Shown one piece after another: positions 8,501 through 20,689 of a stretch of 64,000 nucleotides of DNA. The stretch is from Actinomadura graeca. Its GTDB lineage: Bacteria > Actinomycetota > Actinomycetes > Streptosporangiales > Streptosporangiaceae. Positions within the stretch are counted from its first letter, which is position 1. Each line of letters starts with the position of its first letter. A program made the translations under genes and the position numbers. The notes below the pieces were generated by a model. The model saw only the letters and a program-made list of their open reading frames with translations. It made no database searches and was not told the DNA's origin. The stretch spans positions 3,906,001 to 3,970,000 of the forward strand of contig NZ_CP059572.1 in assembly GCF_019175365.1 (NCBI RefSeq), given 5' to 3'.

Positions 8501-10324
8501 GTGAGACACCAGACCGCGCTCGGGGCGGCGGCGATCACCGCCGGCCTCGCCGTGGCGATGTCCGCCCCGATCGCCGGCGCGAACGCCTCGCCCGCAGCGC
8601 CCCCCACGCCGTCGCCCCTGGCGGCGGTGGCCTCCGCCGACCGGCTCGTGTCCGCCGGCCAGGCGCACATCCACACCTCGCCCAAGGACAAGATCATCCG
8701 GCAGCGGGTGCTGGCCGGGGCGGGAGGACTCCAGTACGTCTCCTACGAGCGCACCTACGCCGGGCTGCCCGTCCGGGGCGGTGACTTCGTCGTCGCCACC
8801 GACGCCGCCGGCAACGTGCTCAGCACCGCGGTCAACCAGACCACCGAACTGTCGGTCGGGACCGCGCCGAAGGTGACCGCCGCCCGCGCGGCGGCCATCG
8901 CGCGCAAGCAGATCGACAAGCCCGGCACCGTCTCCACGCCGACGCTGACCGTCCTCGCCGAGGGCAAGGGCCGGCTCGTCTACGAGACCGTCGTGCAGGG
9001 CCTGCACCGTCCGCCCGGCTCCTACGGCATAGCGGGCCCCGGCGGGTCCTACGGCGTCGCGGGCCCCGGCGGCTCCTACGGCGTGGCACCCCCTGACGGC
9101 TCGTACGGCGTGGCACCGCCCGACGGGTCCTACGGCGTGGCGCCCCCCGACGGCTCCTATGGCGTGGCGCCCCCCGACGGGTCCTACGGCCTCGCCGCCG
9201 CGGAACGGCCGTCCAAGATGCACGTCCTGGTCGACGCCAGGAGCGGCAAGGTCGTCCGCACGTGGGACGAGGTCGTCGACGCCGACGACGACCAGAGCTT
9301 CTACCACGGCGGCCGCGACAAGCCCACCAACATCGTGACCTCGGGCTCGGGGAACTCGTTCACCATGAACGACGCCACCCGTCCCGGCGTCAGCTGCGGC
9401 GACCAGAACGGCGCGCCCTTCACCGGCACCGACGACGCCTGGGGCAGCGCCGTGGGCACCGACCTGGAGACCGCCTGCGTCGACGCCATGAAGGGCGCGC
9501 AGGCCGAGTGGGACATGGTCAAGACCTGGCTCGACCGCAACGGCCTGGACGGCAACGGCCGCGGCTGGCCCATGCGCGTCGGCCTCAACCAGGCCAACGC
9601 CTTCTGGAACGGCCAGTTCGCCAACTTCGGCCGCAACCAGTCGAACAACAAGCAGGCCACGCCCACCGACGTCGTCGCCCACGAGCTCGGCCACGGCATC
9701 TTCCAGAACACGCCCGGCGGCTCCGGCAGCGGCAACGAGGCCGGCGGCCTGAACGAGTCCACCGGCGACATCTTCGGCGCCCTCACCGAGTGGTTCCTCA
9801 AGGAGCCCAAGGTCGCCGAGCAGATCAACGGCGCCACCGCGGTGGTCAACTTCGACCCGCCGGACTACGAGGTGGGCGAGGAGCTCGACCTCGTCGGCCG
9901 CGGCCCGATCCGCAACATGGCCGACCCGTCCAAGGTCGGCAACAACCCCGGCTGCTTCAGCGCGTCGGTCCCCCGCCAGGAGGTCCACGCGGCGGCCGGC
10001 GTCCAGAACCACTGGTTCTACCTGCTGGCCGAGGGCTCCAACGCCAACGACGCCGACAACGGCCGTCCGAACAGCCCGACCTGCGACAACTCGCAGATCA
10101 AGGGCATCGGGATCCAGAAGGCCGGACGGATCTTCATGGAGACGCTCAACATGAAGACCTCGGGCTGGACCCACGGCGCGGCCCGCAAGACCTCCCTCAC
10201 GGCCGCTCTCAACCTGGTGAAGGCCGGCAAGGTCACCTGCGCCGACTTCACCGCCACCAAGGACGCGTGGAACGCGGTAAGCGTTCCCGCGGCCAGCGGC
10301 GAGCCCACCACCTGCACGGGCTGA
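8501..10324 (+). CDS. M4 family secreted metalloprotease with nonapeptide repeats in the propeptide
   Basis: A 607-residue paralogue of the M4 protease at 5289. GTG 8501 follows TAAGGAG. The signal peptide (RHQTALGAAAITAGLAVAM) nearly copies that of the paralogue, followed by an FTP/PepSY-type propeptide. Between the propeptide strands VYETVV and HVLVDA, where the paralogue has only a short turn, there are seven tandem 9-residue units of the type GSYGVAPPD (residues about 173-235). The catalytic domain has HELGH (His394, Glu395, His398), GLNESTGDIFG (Glu419) and EVHAAAGVQNHW. All catalytic residues are kept. The repeat insertion enlarges only the propeptide, so it should be removed on maturation. 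A strong hairpin follows the stop codon. Confidence 0.93.
   Translation: MRHQTALGAAAITAGLAVAMSAPIAGANASPAAPPTPSPLAAVASADRLVSAGQAHIHTSPKDKIIRQRVLAGAGGLQYVSYERTYAGLPVRGGDFVVATDAAGNVLSTAVNQTTELSVGTAPKVTAARAAAIARKQIDKPGTVSTPTLTVLAEGKGRLVYETVVQGLHRPPGSYGIAGPGGSYGVAGPGGSYGVAPPDGSYGVAPPDGSYGVAPPDGSYGVAPPDGSYGLAAAERPSKMHVLVDARSGKVVRTWDEVVDADDDQSFYHGGRDKPTNIVTSGSGNSFTMNDATRPGVSCGDQNGAPFTGTDDAWGSAVGTDLETACVDAMKGAQAEWDMVKTWLDRNGLDGNGRGWPMRVGLNQANAFWNGQFANFGRNQSNNKQATPTDVVAHELGHGIFQNTPGGSGSGNEAGGLNESTGDIFGALTEWFLKEPKVAEQINGATAVVNFDPPDYEVGEELDLVGRGPIRNMADPSKVGNNPGCFSASVPRQEVHAAAGVQNHWFYLLAEGSNANDADNGRPNSPTCDNSQIKGIGIQKAGRIFMETLNMKTSGWTHGAARKTSLTAALNLVKAGKVTCADFTATKDAWNAVSVPAASGEPTTCTG
9017..9205 (+). repeat. 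Seven tandem 27-bp coding repeats (GSYG-V-A units)
   Basis: Seven in-frame 27-bp units encoding GSYGIAGPG, GSYGVAGPG, four copies of GSYGVAPPD and a last GSYGLAAAE. Codon use differs slightly between copies (TAC/TAT, GGC/GGG/GGC), so the array is not a recent perfect amplification. It lies wholly within the propeptide coding part of the M4 gene. Confidence 0.9.
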
Positions 10325-10330
10325 CCGCAG

Positions 10331-10371
10331 GCGGCCGCACGGGACGATCTCGGCCCGTCCCGTGCGGCCGC
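10331..10371 (+). terminator. Strong hairpin terminator after the second M4 gene
   Basis: A perfect 16-bp inverted repeat: GCGGCCGCACGGGACG (10331-10346), a 9-nt loop, and its reverse complement at 10356-10371, beginning 7 bp after the stop codon. No T-tract follows, as is common for actinomycete factor-independent terminators. Confidence 0.7.
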
Positions 10372-10523
10372 ATCACCCCAGACGGGGACCCGCCCCCCGC
10401 CCGGCCCTCGGCGCCACCTGTCCTCGGCGCCGAGGGCCTCGAATTCTTGCAGCGTGTGACAGCCTGCGCGTCCCCCGAGGTCCTCGGGCCGGTGCTGTCG
10501 GTACCAGAGGTAAGAATGGACCT

Positions 10524-10742
10524 ATGTGCCGCAGTATCAAGACGCTTCGCCCGCCGTTCGCCGACGACGTGACCGACCAGGACGTCCGGGCCGCCGCGCT
10601 CCAGTACGTCCGCAAGATCTCCGGGTTCCGCGCCCCCGCGTCCCACAACGCCGAGGCGTTCGACCGCGCCGTCGAGGAGATCGCCCGGTCCACCGCCGCC
10701 CTCCTGGACTCCCTGGAGATCAGGGGCCGCCGGGCCTCCTAG
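10524..10742 (+). CDS. DUF2277 domain-containing protein
   Basis: A 72-residue protein beginning MCRSIKTLRPPF and continuing VRAAALQYVRKISGF, AFDRAVEEIA, which is the characteristic DUF2277 pattern (Cys2 followed by K/IKTL, then two helices). The family is small, cytosolic and of unknown function. ATG 10524 is preceded by CAGAGGTAAG. Its stop codon overlaps the stop codon of the convergent histidine kinase gene in the sequence CTAG at 10739-10742. Confidence 0.85.
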   Translation: MCRSIKTLRPPFADDVTDQDVRAAALQYVRKISGFRAPASHNAEAFDRAVEEIARSTAALLDSLEIRGRRAS

Positions 10743-11926
10743 CCCGCGGCGGCCGGTTCCGGGACGGGGATACGGGCGGAGACCGTGAAGCCGCCGCCGG
10801 GGCGGGGGCCGGTCCGCACCCAGCCGCCGAACAGGGCGACGCGCTCGCCCATGCCCACCAGACCGTGGCCCTGCCCGTCGCTCAGCGCCGCCGCCCCGCG
10901 CCCGTCGTCGGAGACGTCCACCAGGACCGCGTCGTCGCCGTAGTGCAGCCGCACCTGCGCGGTCACCCGGGGCCCGCCGTGCTTGCGGGCGTTGGTGAGG
11001 GCCTCCTGAATGATCCGGTAGACCGCCAGCTGCAACGCCGCGGGCATCTCCAGGGGCGTCCCCTCGATCGCCAGGTCCACCGTCAGCCCGGTCGTCCGGA
11101 TCTGCTCGACCAGCTCGGTCAGCTGGTCGATACCGGGCTGCGGGGCGTAGGTGCCCGCCTGGCCGCCCTCGCGCAGGACGCCGAGCATGCGCCGCATCTC
11201 GGTGAGCGCCTGCCGCCCGGTCGTCCCGATCATCTCCAGCGCCCGCCGGGCGCGGTCCGGGTCGACGTCCAGCATGTAGGACCCGCCGTCGGCCTGCACG
11301 ACCATGACGCTGACGCTGTGGGCGATCACGTCGTGCATCTCCCGGGCGATGCGCGCCCGCTCGGCCGCCGCGGCGACCTGCGCCTGCGCGTCGCGCTCGG
11401 CTTCGAGCCGCACCGCCCGCTCCTCAAGGCTGCGCGTGTACATCCGCCGGGTGTTCACGTACAGCCCCGACAACCAGACGGCCAGCGTGGTGATGGAGGA
11501 GGGGAGCAGGACGATGAACTTCTCCATGAACGACTTCGTGGGCCACCAGTACCCGACGGACGCCACGACACCGGCCTGGACCACCAGGAACGACGCGAGC
11601 GACCACCGCATCGACAGGTTCGCGGCGACGGTGTACATCGCGACGAGCACGTTGAGATCCGACGAGATCATCGCGATCTCGGTCTGCAACTGCACGAAGC
11701 CGACGAGGCAGACGACCGCGAAGACCTCACGCGGCCACCGGCGCCGCCAGATCATCGGCACCGTCAGCGCCACGACGAAGGCGTAATAGAAAGAGAGATA
11801 ATGCCGCATGCCGTCGACCCTGTAATTCTCCTGGGTCAGCACCGAATACCAGACGAGCGGCAGCGCCCACAGCGAGTCGACGAGGCGCGGGTGGGCACGC
11901 AGCCAGGAGAACGATCGGACGAACAC
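10739..11926 (-). CDS. Sensor histidine kinase, NarL/DesK type (HisKA_3)
   Basis: A 395-residue two-component sensor kinase. The N-terminal third has several membrane helices (LWALPLVWYSVL, FYYAFVVALTVPMIW, VFAVVCLVGFVQL and two more). A short coiled linker leads to the HisKA_3 dimerisation box ERARIAREMHDVIAHSVSV with phosphoacceptor His198, followed by a HATPase_c domain with ALTNARKHGG (N box) and VSDDGRGAA, GHGLVGMGERV (G boxes). GTG 11926 (FVRSFSWLRAH) is the most likely start since upstream in-frame sequence is low-quality Arg/Gly/Ser coding. No response regulator gene lies next to it in the window, so it is an orphan kinase. The signal is unknown. Confidence 0.88.
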   Translation of the reverse strand: MFVRSFSWLRAHPRLVDSLWALPLVWYSVLTQENYRVDGMRHYLSFYYAFVVALTVPMIWRRRWPREVFAVVCLVGFVQLQTEIAMISSDLNVLVAMYTVAANLSMRWSLASFLVVQAGVVASVGYWWPTKSFMEKFIVLLPSSITTLAVWLSGLYVNTRRMYTRSLEERAVRLEAERDAQAQVAAAAERARIAREMHDVIAHSVSVMVVQADGGSYMLDVDPDRARRALEMIGTTGRQALTEMRRMLGVLREGGQAGTYAPQPGIDQLTELVEQIRTTGLTVDLAIEGTPLEMPAALQLAVYRIIQEALTNARKHGGPRVTAQVRLHYGDDAVLVDVSDDGRGAAALSDGQGHGLVGMGERVALFGGWVRTGPRPGGGFTVSARIPVPEPAAAG

Positions 11927-12530
11927 TCCAGCAGCGTAGGTTCCCCGGCCCCGCTCAGGTAGTGCGTCGGCCGGATGGTACAGCAGGCTGGTACGCCTCA
12001 AGGCGCACCCCCGCCCTGAGGGCCCGCGACTCACTCCGCACGAGCCACACCGAAACCCCTTCCCAGCGACCCAAAAAACAATTCCTAAAAAGGAAGACAC
12101 CATCCAGAAGGGCAGGGGGCACCCCTCAATTACGGCCAGAGGAAGAGCCGCCCGACGACATCGCCCGCATCTACAACCGGGCCGCCCCAAGAACAGCCGC
12201 GAGCTCCCGCACCCCGGGCGACCCCACGGTGACGAGCCACGAACCCGGCCGCGACCCGGCGGATCGACGGCGGGTCGCGAACCTCGCTGGGCGCCTGGCC
12301 ATAGGCGTCCAACAACCGCGGTCACGTTCCGTGGTGGGACACTCGCGGAACAATCGATTCAGTCTGTGTGCAGAGCGGCGTCATGTCTCGGTGTCTCCAC
12401 AGGGGAAGGGATCACCGCATGGGCAGGCACGAATCAGAGATCGAGAAGAATGGCCAGCAGAAGGGACGGCCTGTGCCTCCGCCGGACAAAGGAGGCAAGG
12501 ACGGGGGGAACACAGCAAGGAGGACGGTAA
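11927..12530. other. Intergenic region between kinase and methyltransferase genes
   Basis: About 600 bp without a convincing gene. A weak candidate small reading frame starts at ATG 12419 after AGGGGAAGGG, encodes a hydrophilic start (MGRHESEIEKNGQQKG) and runs 150 bp into the methyltransferase gene in another frame; I do not call it. A run of A-rich sequence (ccaaaaaacaa, ctaaaaagga) near 12070-12095 is unusual for the local composition. Confidence 0.4.
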
Positions 12531-13685
12531 GTGACCTTTCGTGCCGAGGAGACGGCCGAAGCACTGGACGACATGATCGTCCGCTTGCGCGATCGAGGGG
12601 ACTTGGGCGATTGGGCGGACGCCCTGCGGGCGGTGCCGCGGCATCTGTTCGTGCCAGATCAGGCCTGGTGCGCTCCCGATGACGGCCGGGACGGCTTCCC
12701 GATCGACCGGACCGCCAAGCCGGGCCAGTGGCTGGAGGCCACCTATGCAGAGGCTGCCATAATCATTCAGGTTGATGACGGCGTCACCGCTCCCATCACC
12801 GGCGTTGGCCGGTACACGTCGTCGCTCTCGGCTCCCGGCATGGCGCTGACCTTTCTGCGTCAGCTCGATCCGCACAGGGGGAACCGGGTTCTCGAAGTCG
12901 GCACCGGTACCGGGTGGACGGCGGCGCTGCTGGCGCACCGGCTTGGGGCCGGCCGCGTCATCACCGTCGAGATCGATCAGGACGTCGCCGAGGGCGCCAT
13001 CGCCAACCTCGCGAACGCCGGGCTCCCGGTCCAGGTCCTCATCGGTGACGGAGCGCGGACGTGGCCGGAGGGCGAGGTCTTCGACCGTGTGCACGTCACC
13101 TGCGGGGTTCGGGATCTCCCGTACGCGTAAATTTCGTGTCTGCGGCCGGGAGGGGCGCTGGTCGCCCCCTGGATGCCGTCCTGGGCGCCCGGGCACGTCC
13201 TGCGGCTGACCGCCGACGGCGACGGGAGGGCGATCGGACGGGCCCTCGGGTCGTGCGGGTACATGATGATGCGCGGCCAGCGGCCCCCGATCGCCCGGTG
13301 GCCCGATGACCCGGCCGGGGCGGCGGACGAGACCGGCGCCACGCGGCTTGATCCGCGGGCGGTGGTGTGGGACGCCTACGGCGCCGATCTCGCGCTGGCC
13401 GCGCTGCTCCCCGGGGTGCGCTACGAGCCGGTGCCCCGTCACGCCGAGGAGTTCGTGCTGCGGATCACCGACGACGCCGGTTCCTGGGCCTGCGTGCTCT
13501 ATGTCGCGGGCGACGTCGACTACACCGTCCACCAGGCGGGGGCCCGCAGTCTCTGGGACGAGGTCTACGACGCGTACATGCGATGGATGAGCTGGGGACG
13601 GCCCGGCCGTGAGCGGTTCGGCATCACCGTGGACTCCGGTGGGCTGCGTGTCTGGTTGGACTCGCCGTCGGGGGGTGTGGGGTAG
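12531..13685 (+). pseudogene. Protein-L-isoaspartate O-methyltransferase-like gene interrupted by an in-frame stop
   Basis: GTG 12531 follows a strong AAGGAGGACGG site. Residues 1-199 encode a class I SAM-dependent methyltransferase of the protein-L-isoaspartate methyltransferase type: a lid region, then VLEVGTGTGWTAALLAHRLG (SAM motif I), VITVEIDQD, and FDRVHVTCGVRDLPYA. A TAA at 13128-13130 then stops translation, but the same reading frame continues as SCLRPGGALVAPWMPSWAPG (the normal continuation of this fold) through to a TAG/TGA-terminated C-terminal region at 13685 of about 170 further residues. A complete protein would be about 384 residues, as in the methyltransferases found near peptide-modification genes in actinomycetes. 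The gene is probably inactivated, unless the stop is a sequencing error or is read through. No frameshift is needed. Confidence 0.75.
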
Positions 13686-13688
13686 GGG

Positions 13689-16991
<3,303 letters not shown>

Positions 16992-16995
<4 letters not shown>

Positions 16996-19616
16996 CCGTC
17001 GTCCGACCTGCGCCTGCGGCCGAACAGCCCGCCGCGGCCCTGCTTGGCGACCCGGTCGAGGGTCGATCTGATCTCCTCGATCCGGGTGCGGACCCGCTCG
17101 GACGGCTCCCACGTCTCACGGCCCAGCGTCTCCAGCAGCCTCAGCTGGTGCTCGACCTCCTGGGTGGCGAACTCGGCGAGGACCTCGCGGAACTCGGCGG
17201 CGACGTCGCCGCCGAGCGCGCCGGAGACGATCGCCTCGGCCATCTGGAGCCCGTGCCGGTCCGCCTGCGCCTGGTCGTAGCGGTGCGCGATGGCGTCCTC
17301 GACGCGCCGCATCACCAGGTACGCCTCGCCCGCGGTGAGCGTGCGGCCCGCGTCCAGGATCGACGTGAGCGCGGTCGGCGGGCTCGACCACGCCTCCGAG
17401 GCGGCGCGCACGTAGAAGTCGGCGACCTCGTCGATCGCGGCGTCGGGCGAGAGGCGGCCCGCCGTCCCGGGGGCGCCCACCGGGACGGGGGCGGGGGACG
17501 CCATCCTCGGCGCGGGCGCGCCCGCCCCCGCCGGGACGGGCTGGTGCGCCGCCTGGTTCTCCCGCAGCATCCAGCGGAGATCGCTGAACGCGGGACGGGC
17601 GGCCAGCTCCCGGTCGGGCGGATCGGGGTCGAGCACCCAGATCAGCGGCGTCCAGTCCTGGGGGCCGTGCGCCAGCAGCGCCCTGGCCAGGTTGATGACG
17701 CCGTCGGCGCGTTCGGGGCTGCCCGCCCACGGGCGCCGCCGCAGCGCCGCGGTCAGCTCGTTCACCAGCGTCGTCCCCATGCGGCCGTGGCGGGGGCGGT
17801 TCCCCCAAGCCCACAGGAACCCGTTCTGGTAGACGCCCGAGTCCGCGCGGCCGAGCGCGTCCTCCAGGAACCGGGGGGACGAGCCGGACATCAGCAGCAG
17901 CGCGTCGGACGCGCCCCGGCCGCCCGGGTCGTCGGTCTGGAGCTCGGCCATCGTGACCGTGACGAAGTCGCGGGCGGACGGGGACACCTCCGCGCGCTCC
18001 CCGAGCCAGCCGATCAGCGCGGGCAGCACCAGGCCGAGGCGTCCGAGCCGTCCCGCGACGCGCACCAGCGCCGACGCCCATTCGGGCTGCCCCTCCGCCA
18101 GGCCGCGGAACACCGCGCCGTTGACCTCGCGTTCGGCGAGCAGGTCGGTGAACGGCGGGAGCATGTCGCGCAGCCGCCCGCTGAGCCAGGTCGCCCAGGC
18201 GGCGGTCCGGTCCCGGCCGCGGTGCTCGGAGGCCAGCAGCACGGCGGCCAGCGCGTGGTCGCGGTCCAGTTCGACGAGGAGCTGCGACCCGCGCCACGAC
18301 GGGTCGGACGGGTCGACGTGGTCGCGGATCAGCTCGGCGGCGAGGGCGCGCGCCGCGCGGGACGAGCGGCCCCCCTCCCCGCGCCGGACCAGGCCCGCGA
18401 GGAACGGGTCGGCGAAGCGGCGGCGCGCGGCGAACGAGGCGTACCGGGAGACGCGCCCGTCGGGGTCCTCCCGCCACAGCAGCCCCGCGGCGGCCTGGGC
18501 GAGCGCCTCGGTCAGCTCGGTGCCGCCGGTCGCGGCGGCCTGGTCCCAGCGCTCCTCCACCAGCGGCAGGTCGTCGGGCCGCCCGTCGCGGATCAGGCAG
18601 GCCAGGACGCGGCCCTGGTCGGCGGGCCCGATCTCCTGGAGCCGGGGGCCGCGCAGCAGCCGCCGCGCCTCGCCCGCCGCCCCGGGGGCGTTCGAGGCGG
18701 CGGCCCGCGCCACCTCCCGCGGCCATTCCACGTCGGCGAGGCGCCGCAGCGCGTGCGCGGGCTCGCCGAAGTCGCGCGGCTCGCCACCCGCCGCGAGGTA
18801 CCCGACCAGCCAGGACAGGTCCCGGTTGCGGCGGAGCAGCCCGTTCAGCAGCCGCAGGTAGTCCTCCGCCGTCTGCGACAGCCGCGCGGGCTCGGCGGGG
18901 CCGCGCCAGCTCACCTCGCGGGCGCCGTCGCGGGCGCGCCGGGTGAACGCCAGCCGGATCTTGTCGGCGGTGCCCGTCGCCCAGGTCGCGCCGGTGAAGT
19001 CGGCCCGGTACCCGTACGGGAGCAGCGCGGCGACCGCGTCCAGGAACGCCAGCCGGTCCTGGAGGGACGCCTCGCCCGCGTGGACGACGTCGACGCGGCC
19101 GTCCAGCAGCAGCGCGGCCGTCCGCATGACCTTGTCCCGGTCGAACCGGTCGATGTCGCGGGCGAGGTCGGCGGGCGAGTACTCCGGCGGGACGAGCGTG
19201 ACGCGCCCGCCGGACGCGCCGCCGGGGGGCTCGCCGTCCATGGGCAGGTCCAGCCGCAGCAGTTCCCGGTAGAGGGCGCCGTAGGAGACGGGCGCGGCCT
19301 CCACCTCCTGGTACGGGACGCAGATGTACTTGGTGAACGCGACCGGGCGGCCGGAGCCGTCGCGGTGCTCGGTCCAGTCCTCGACGGACATGCCGAGGTG
19401 CCGGTCGGGCGCCTCGCCGACCCAGCTGATGGTCACCCAGGGCAGCGCGCCCTCGCCCGTCCGGTGCGCGGGCGGGGTGCCGAGCCCGTACCGGCGCAGG
19501 ATGCGCGCGAACCCGGCCTTGGTGAACGGCTCGCGGCTGCTGTTCAGGACCCCGTAGTCGTCGCTGCTGCCGGGCCGCTTGCCGAACAGCGCCCAGCCCG
19601 CGGTCACCTGGACCAT
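16992..19616 (-). CDS. GTPase-associated protein 1 (GAP1)-like large protein
   Basis: An 874-residue protein encoded directly after the TRAFAC GTPase gene, overlapping it by 13 bp. The N-terminal 150 residues (VTAGWALFGKRPGSSDDYGV ... PVSYGALYRELLRLDL) resemble the N-terminal domain of GTPase-associated protein 1; the middle is all-helical with repeated Leu/Arg-rich helices, and the C-terminus ends in a basic RRRRSDDG tail. As I recall, GAP1 proteins are obligate neighbours of such GTPases in NTPase-centred conflict systems, where they are thought to regulate or transmit the state of the GTPase. I base the call on position plus N-terminal resemblance; a profile search is needed to fix domain boundaries. 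No catalytic motif is evident. Confidence 0.65.
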
Positions 19617-20689
19617 GGCGGCATCTCCCGGCCGAGCCACAGCACCGGCTCCACCACGTTGATCGGCCACACCTTGCCGCGGATCTCCACGCTGCCGTCG
19701 GCGCTCTTGCTGATGTTCCAGTAGTCGTTCTCGGTGAACCGGTCGGCCTCGCCCAGGTAGAACCCGACGGCGGACGTCGCGAAGTACCGCACCCGCTCGG
19801 GGTGGAAGTACTTCTGGATGCTGCTGAGGACGAGGTCGGCGTTGCCGACCTTGGAATTCTTGCACAGCTCGGCGAAGAAGTGCCCGGCGGAGTCCTCGCG
19901 GACGCGCGGCAGCATCTGCGGGGTGTCGTCGTAGGTGAGGTAGCCGCCGACGCGGGCCTGCCGGTACACCTCCGGCGCGTCGAACTTCGTGACGCACACG
20001 GCGAGGTGCTGGGGCAGCTTCGCGTCCGCGGAGCCGCGGTCGCGGAACACCTGCCGCGACAGCTTCAGCAGCGTCCGGTGGAAGTAGCTGTAGGAGTCGC
20101 CCTGCCGCCGCTCGCGGGTCGGGTCGAAGAGGTAGACGATCCCGTCGCACCCGGCGAGGTGCTCGATGATCTGGTCCTCCTCCACCTCCGTGTGCTGCTC
20201 CTCCTGCTCGTCGCCGAACCCGAGGTTGTCGCCGCCGGAGGCCATCGCCTCCCCCGGGACGGCCTTGCTGGCGTGGACGGCGCCGGGCGAGTCGAGCAGG
20301 TCGATGTTGAACTCCACCGGCACGACCTGGGACTTCTTGCCGAACCGTTTGCCGGTCGGCTGGGTCGTGGAGCCGCGCAGCGTCCAGCTCAGCGCGTTGG
20401 AGAACTTCGTCGCGGCGGGGAACCGGCGGTGCTGGGTGAGCATGCCGGTCTGGGTGTCGAGGAAGTCGTTGGACTCCTCGTTCACCCCGTACAGCATCCA
20501 GTCCCCGGCGTTGCGGAGGACGGCCACCTGGAGCGCGGCGAGGAACGTCGTCTTCCCGCTCTCGGGTGCACCCCACAGCCCGATGCGCCGCATCTCCCGC
20601 ACGGGCTGGGCCACGTTCGGGTTCTGCGGCGCCTGTGGCCCTGGGGCCGCGTTCCGCGGCGGCGGGGAGAACTGCGAAGGGTTGGTCAC
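19604..20689 (-). CDS. TRAFAC-class GTPase of a conflict-type operon
   Basis: A 361-residue P-loop GTPase. After a Pro-rich 30-residue leader, RRIGLWGAPESGKTTFLAAL holds the Walker A/G1 motif (Gly40 to Thr47). The G3 region reads FNIDLLDSPG, a DxxG-like switch II, and the base-specificity motif is CVTKFDAPE (TKxD). An acidic stretch (DEQEEQHTEVEEDQ) interrupts the middle. It resembles the double-GTPase/DO-GTPase families paired with GAP1 proteins. ATG 20689 overlaps the stop of the zinc-ribbon gene (ATGA). Probably the switch of the system, with GAP1 as partner; the actual trigger and output are not readable from the sequence. Confidence 0.8.
   Translation of the reverse strand: MTNPSQFSPPPRNAAPGPQAPQNPNVAQPVREMRRIGLWGAPESGKTTFLAALQVAVLRNAGDWMLYGVNEESNDFLDTQTGMLTQHRRFPAATKFSNALSWTLRGSTTQPTGKRFGKKSQVVPVEFNIDLLDSPGAVHASKAVPGEAMASGGDNLGFGDEQEEQHTEVEEDQIIEHLAGCDGIVYLFDPTRERRQGDSYSYFHRTLLKLSRQVFRDRGSADAKLPQHLAVCVTKFDAPEVYRQARVGGYLTYDDTPQMLPRVREDSAGHFFAELCKNSKVGNADLVLSSIQKYFHPERVRYFATSAVGFYLGEADRFTENDYWNISKSADGSVEIRGKVWPINVVEPVLWLGREMPPWSR

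Noticed and set aside
9017..9205. Regular 27-bp repeats as a CRISPR array
   Set aside because: Units are contiguous with no spacers and are in frame within the M4 protease gene.
12419..12682. Small hydrophilic ORF before the methyltransferase, possible peptide precursor
   Set aside because: It runs 150 bp into the methyltransferase in another frame with poor composition there and lacks a recognisable core motif; kept only as a note.
17148..19724. Long plus-strand open frame opposite the GAP1-like gene
   Set aside because: Composition is typical of an antisense shadow and it has no recognisable domain; the minus-strand gene has normal codon bias and overlaps its neighbours.
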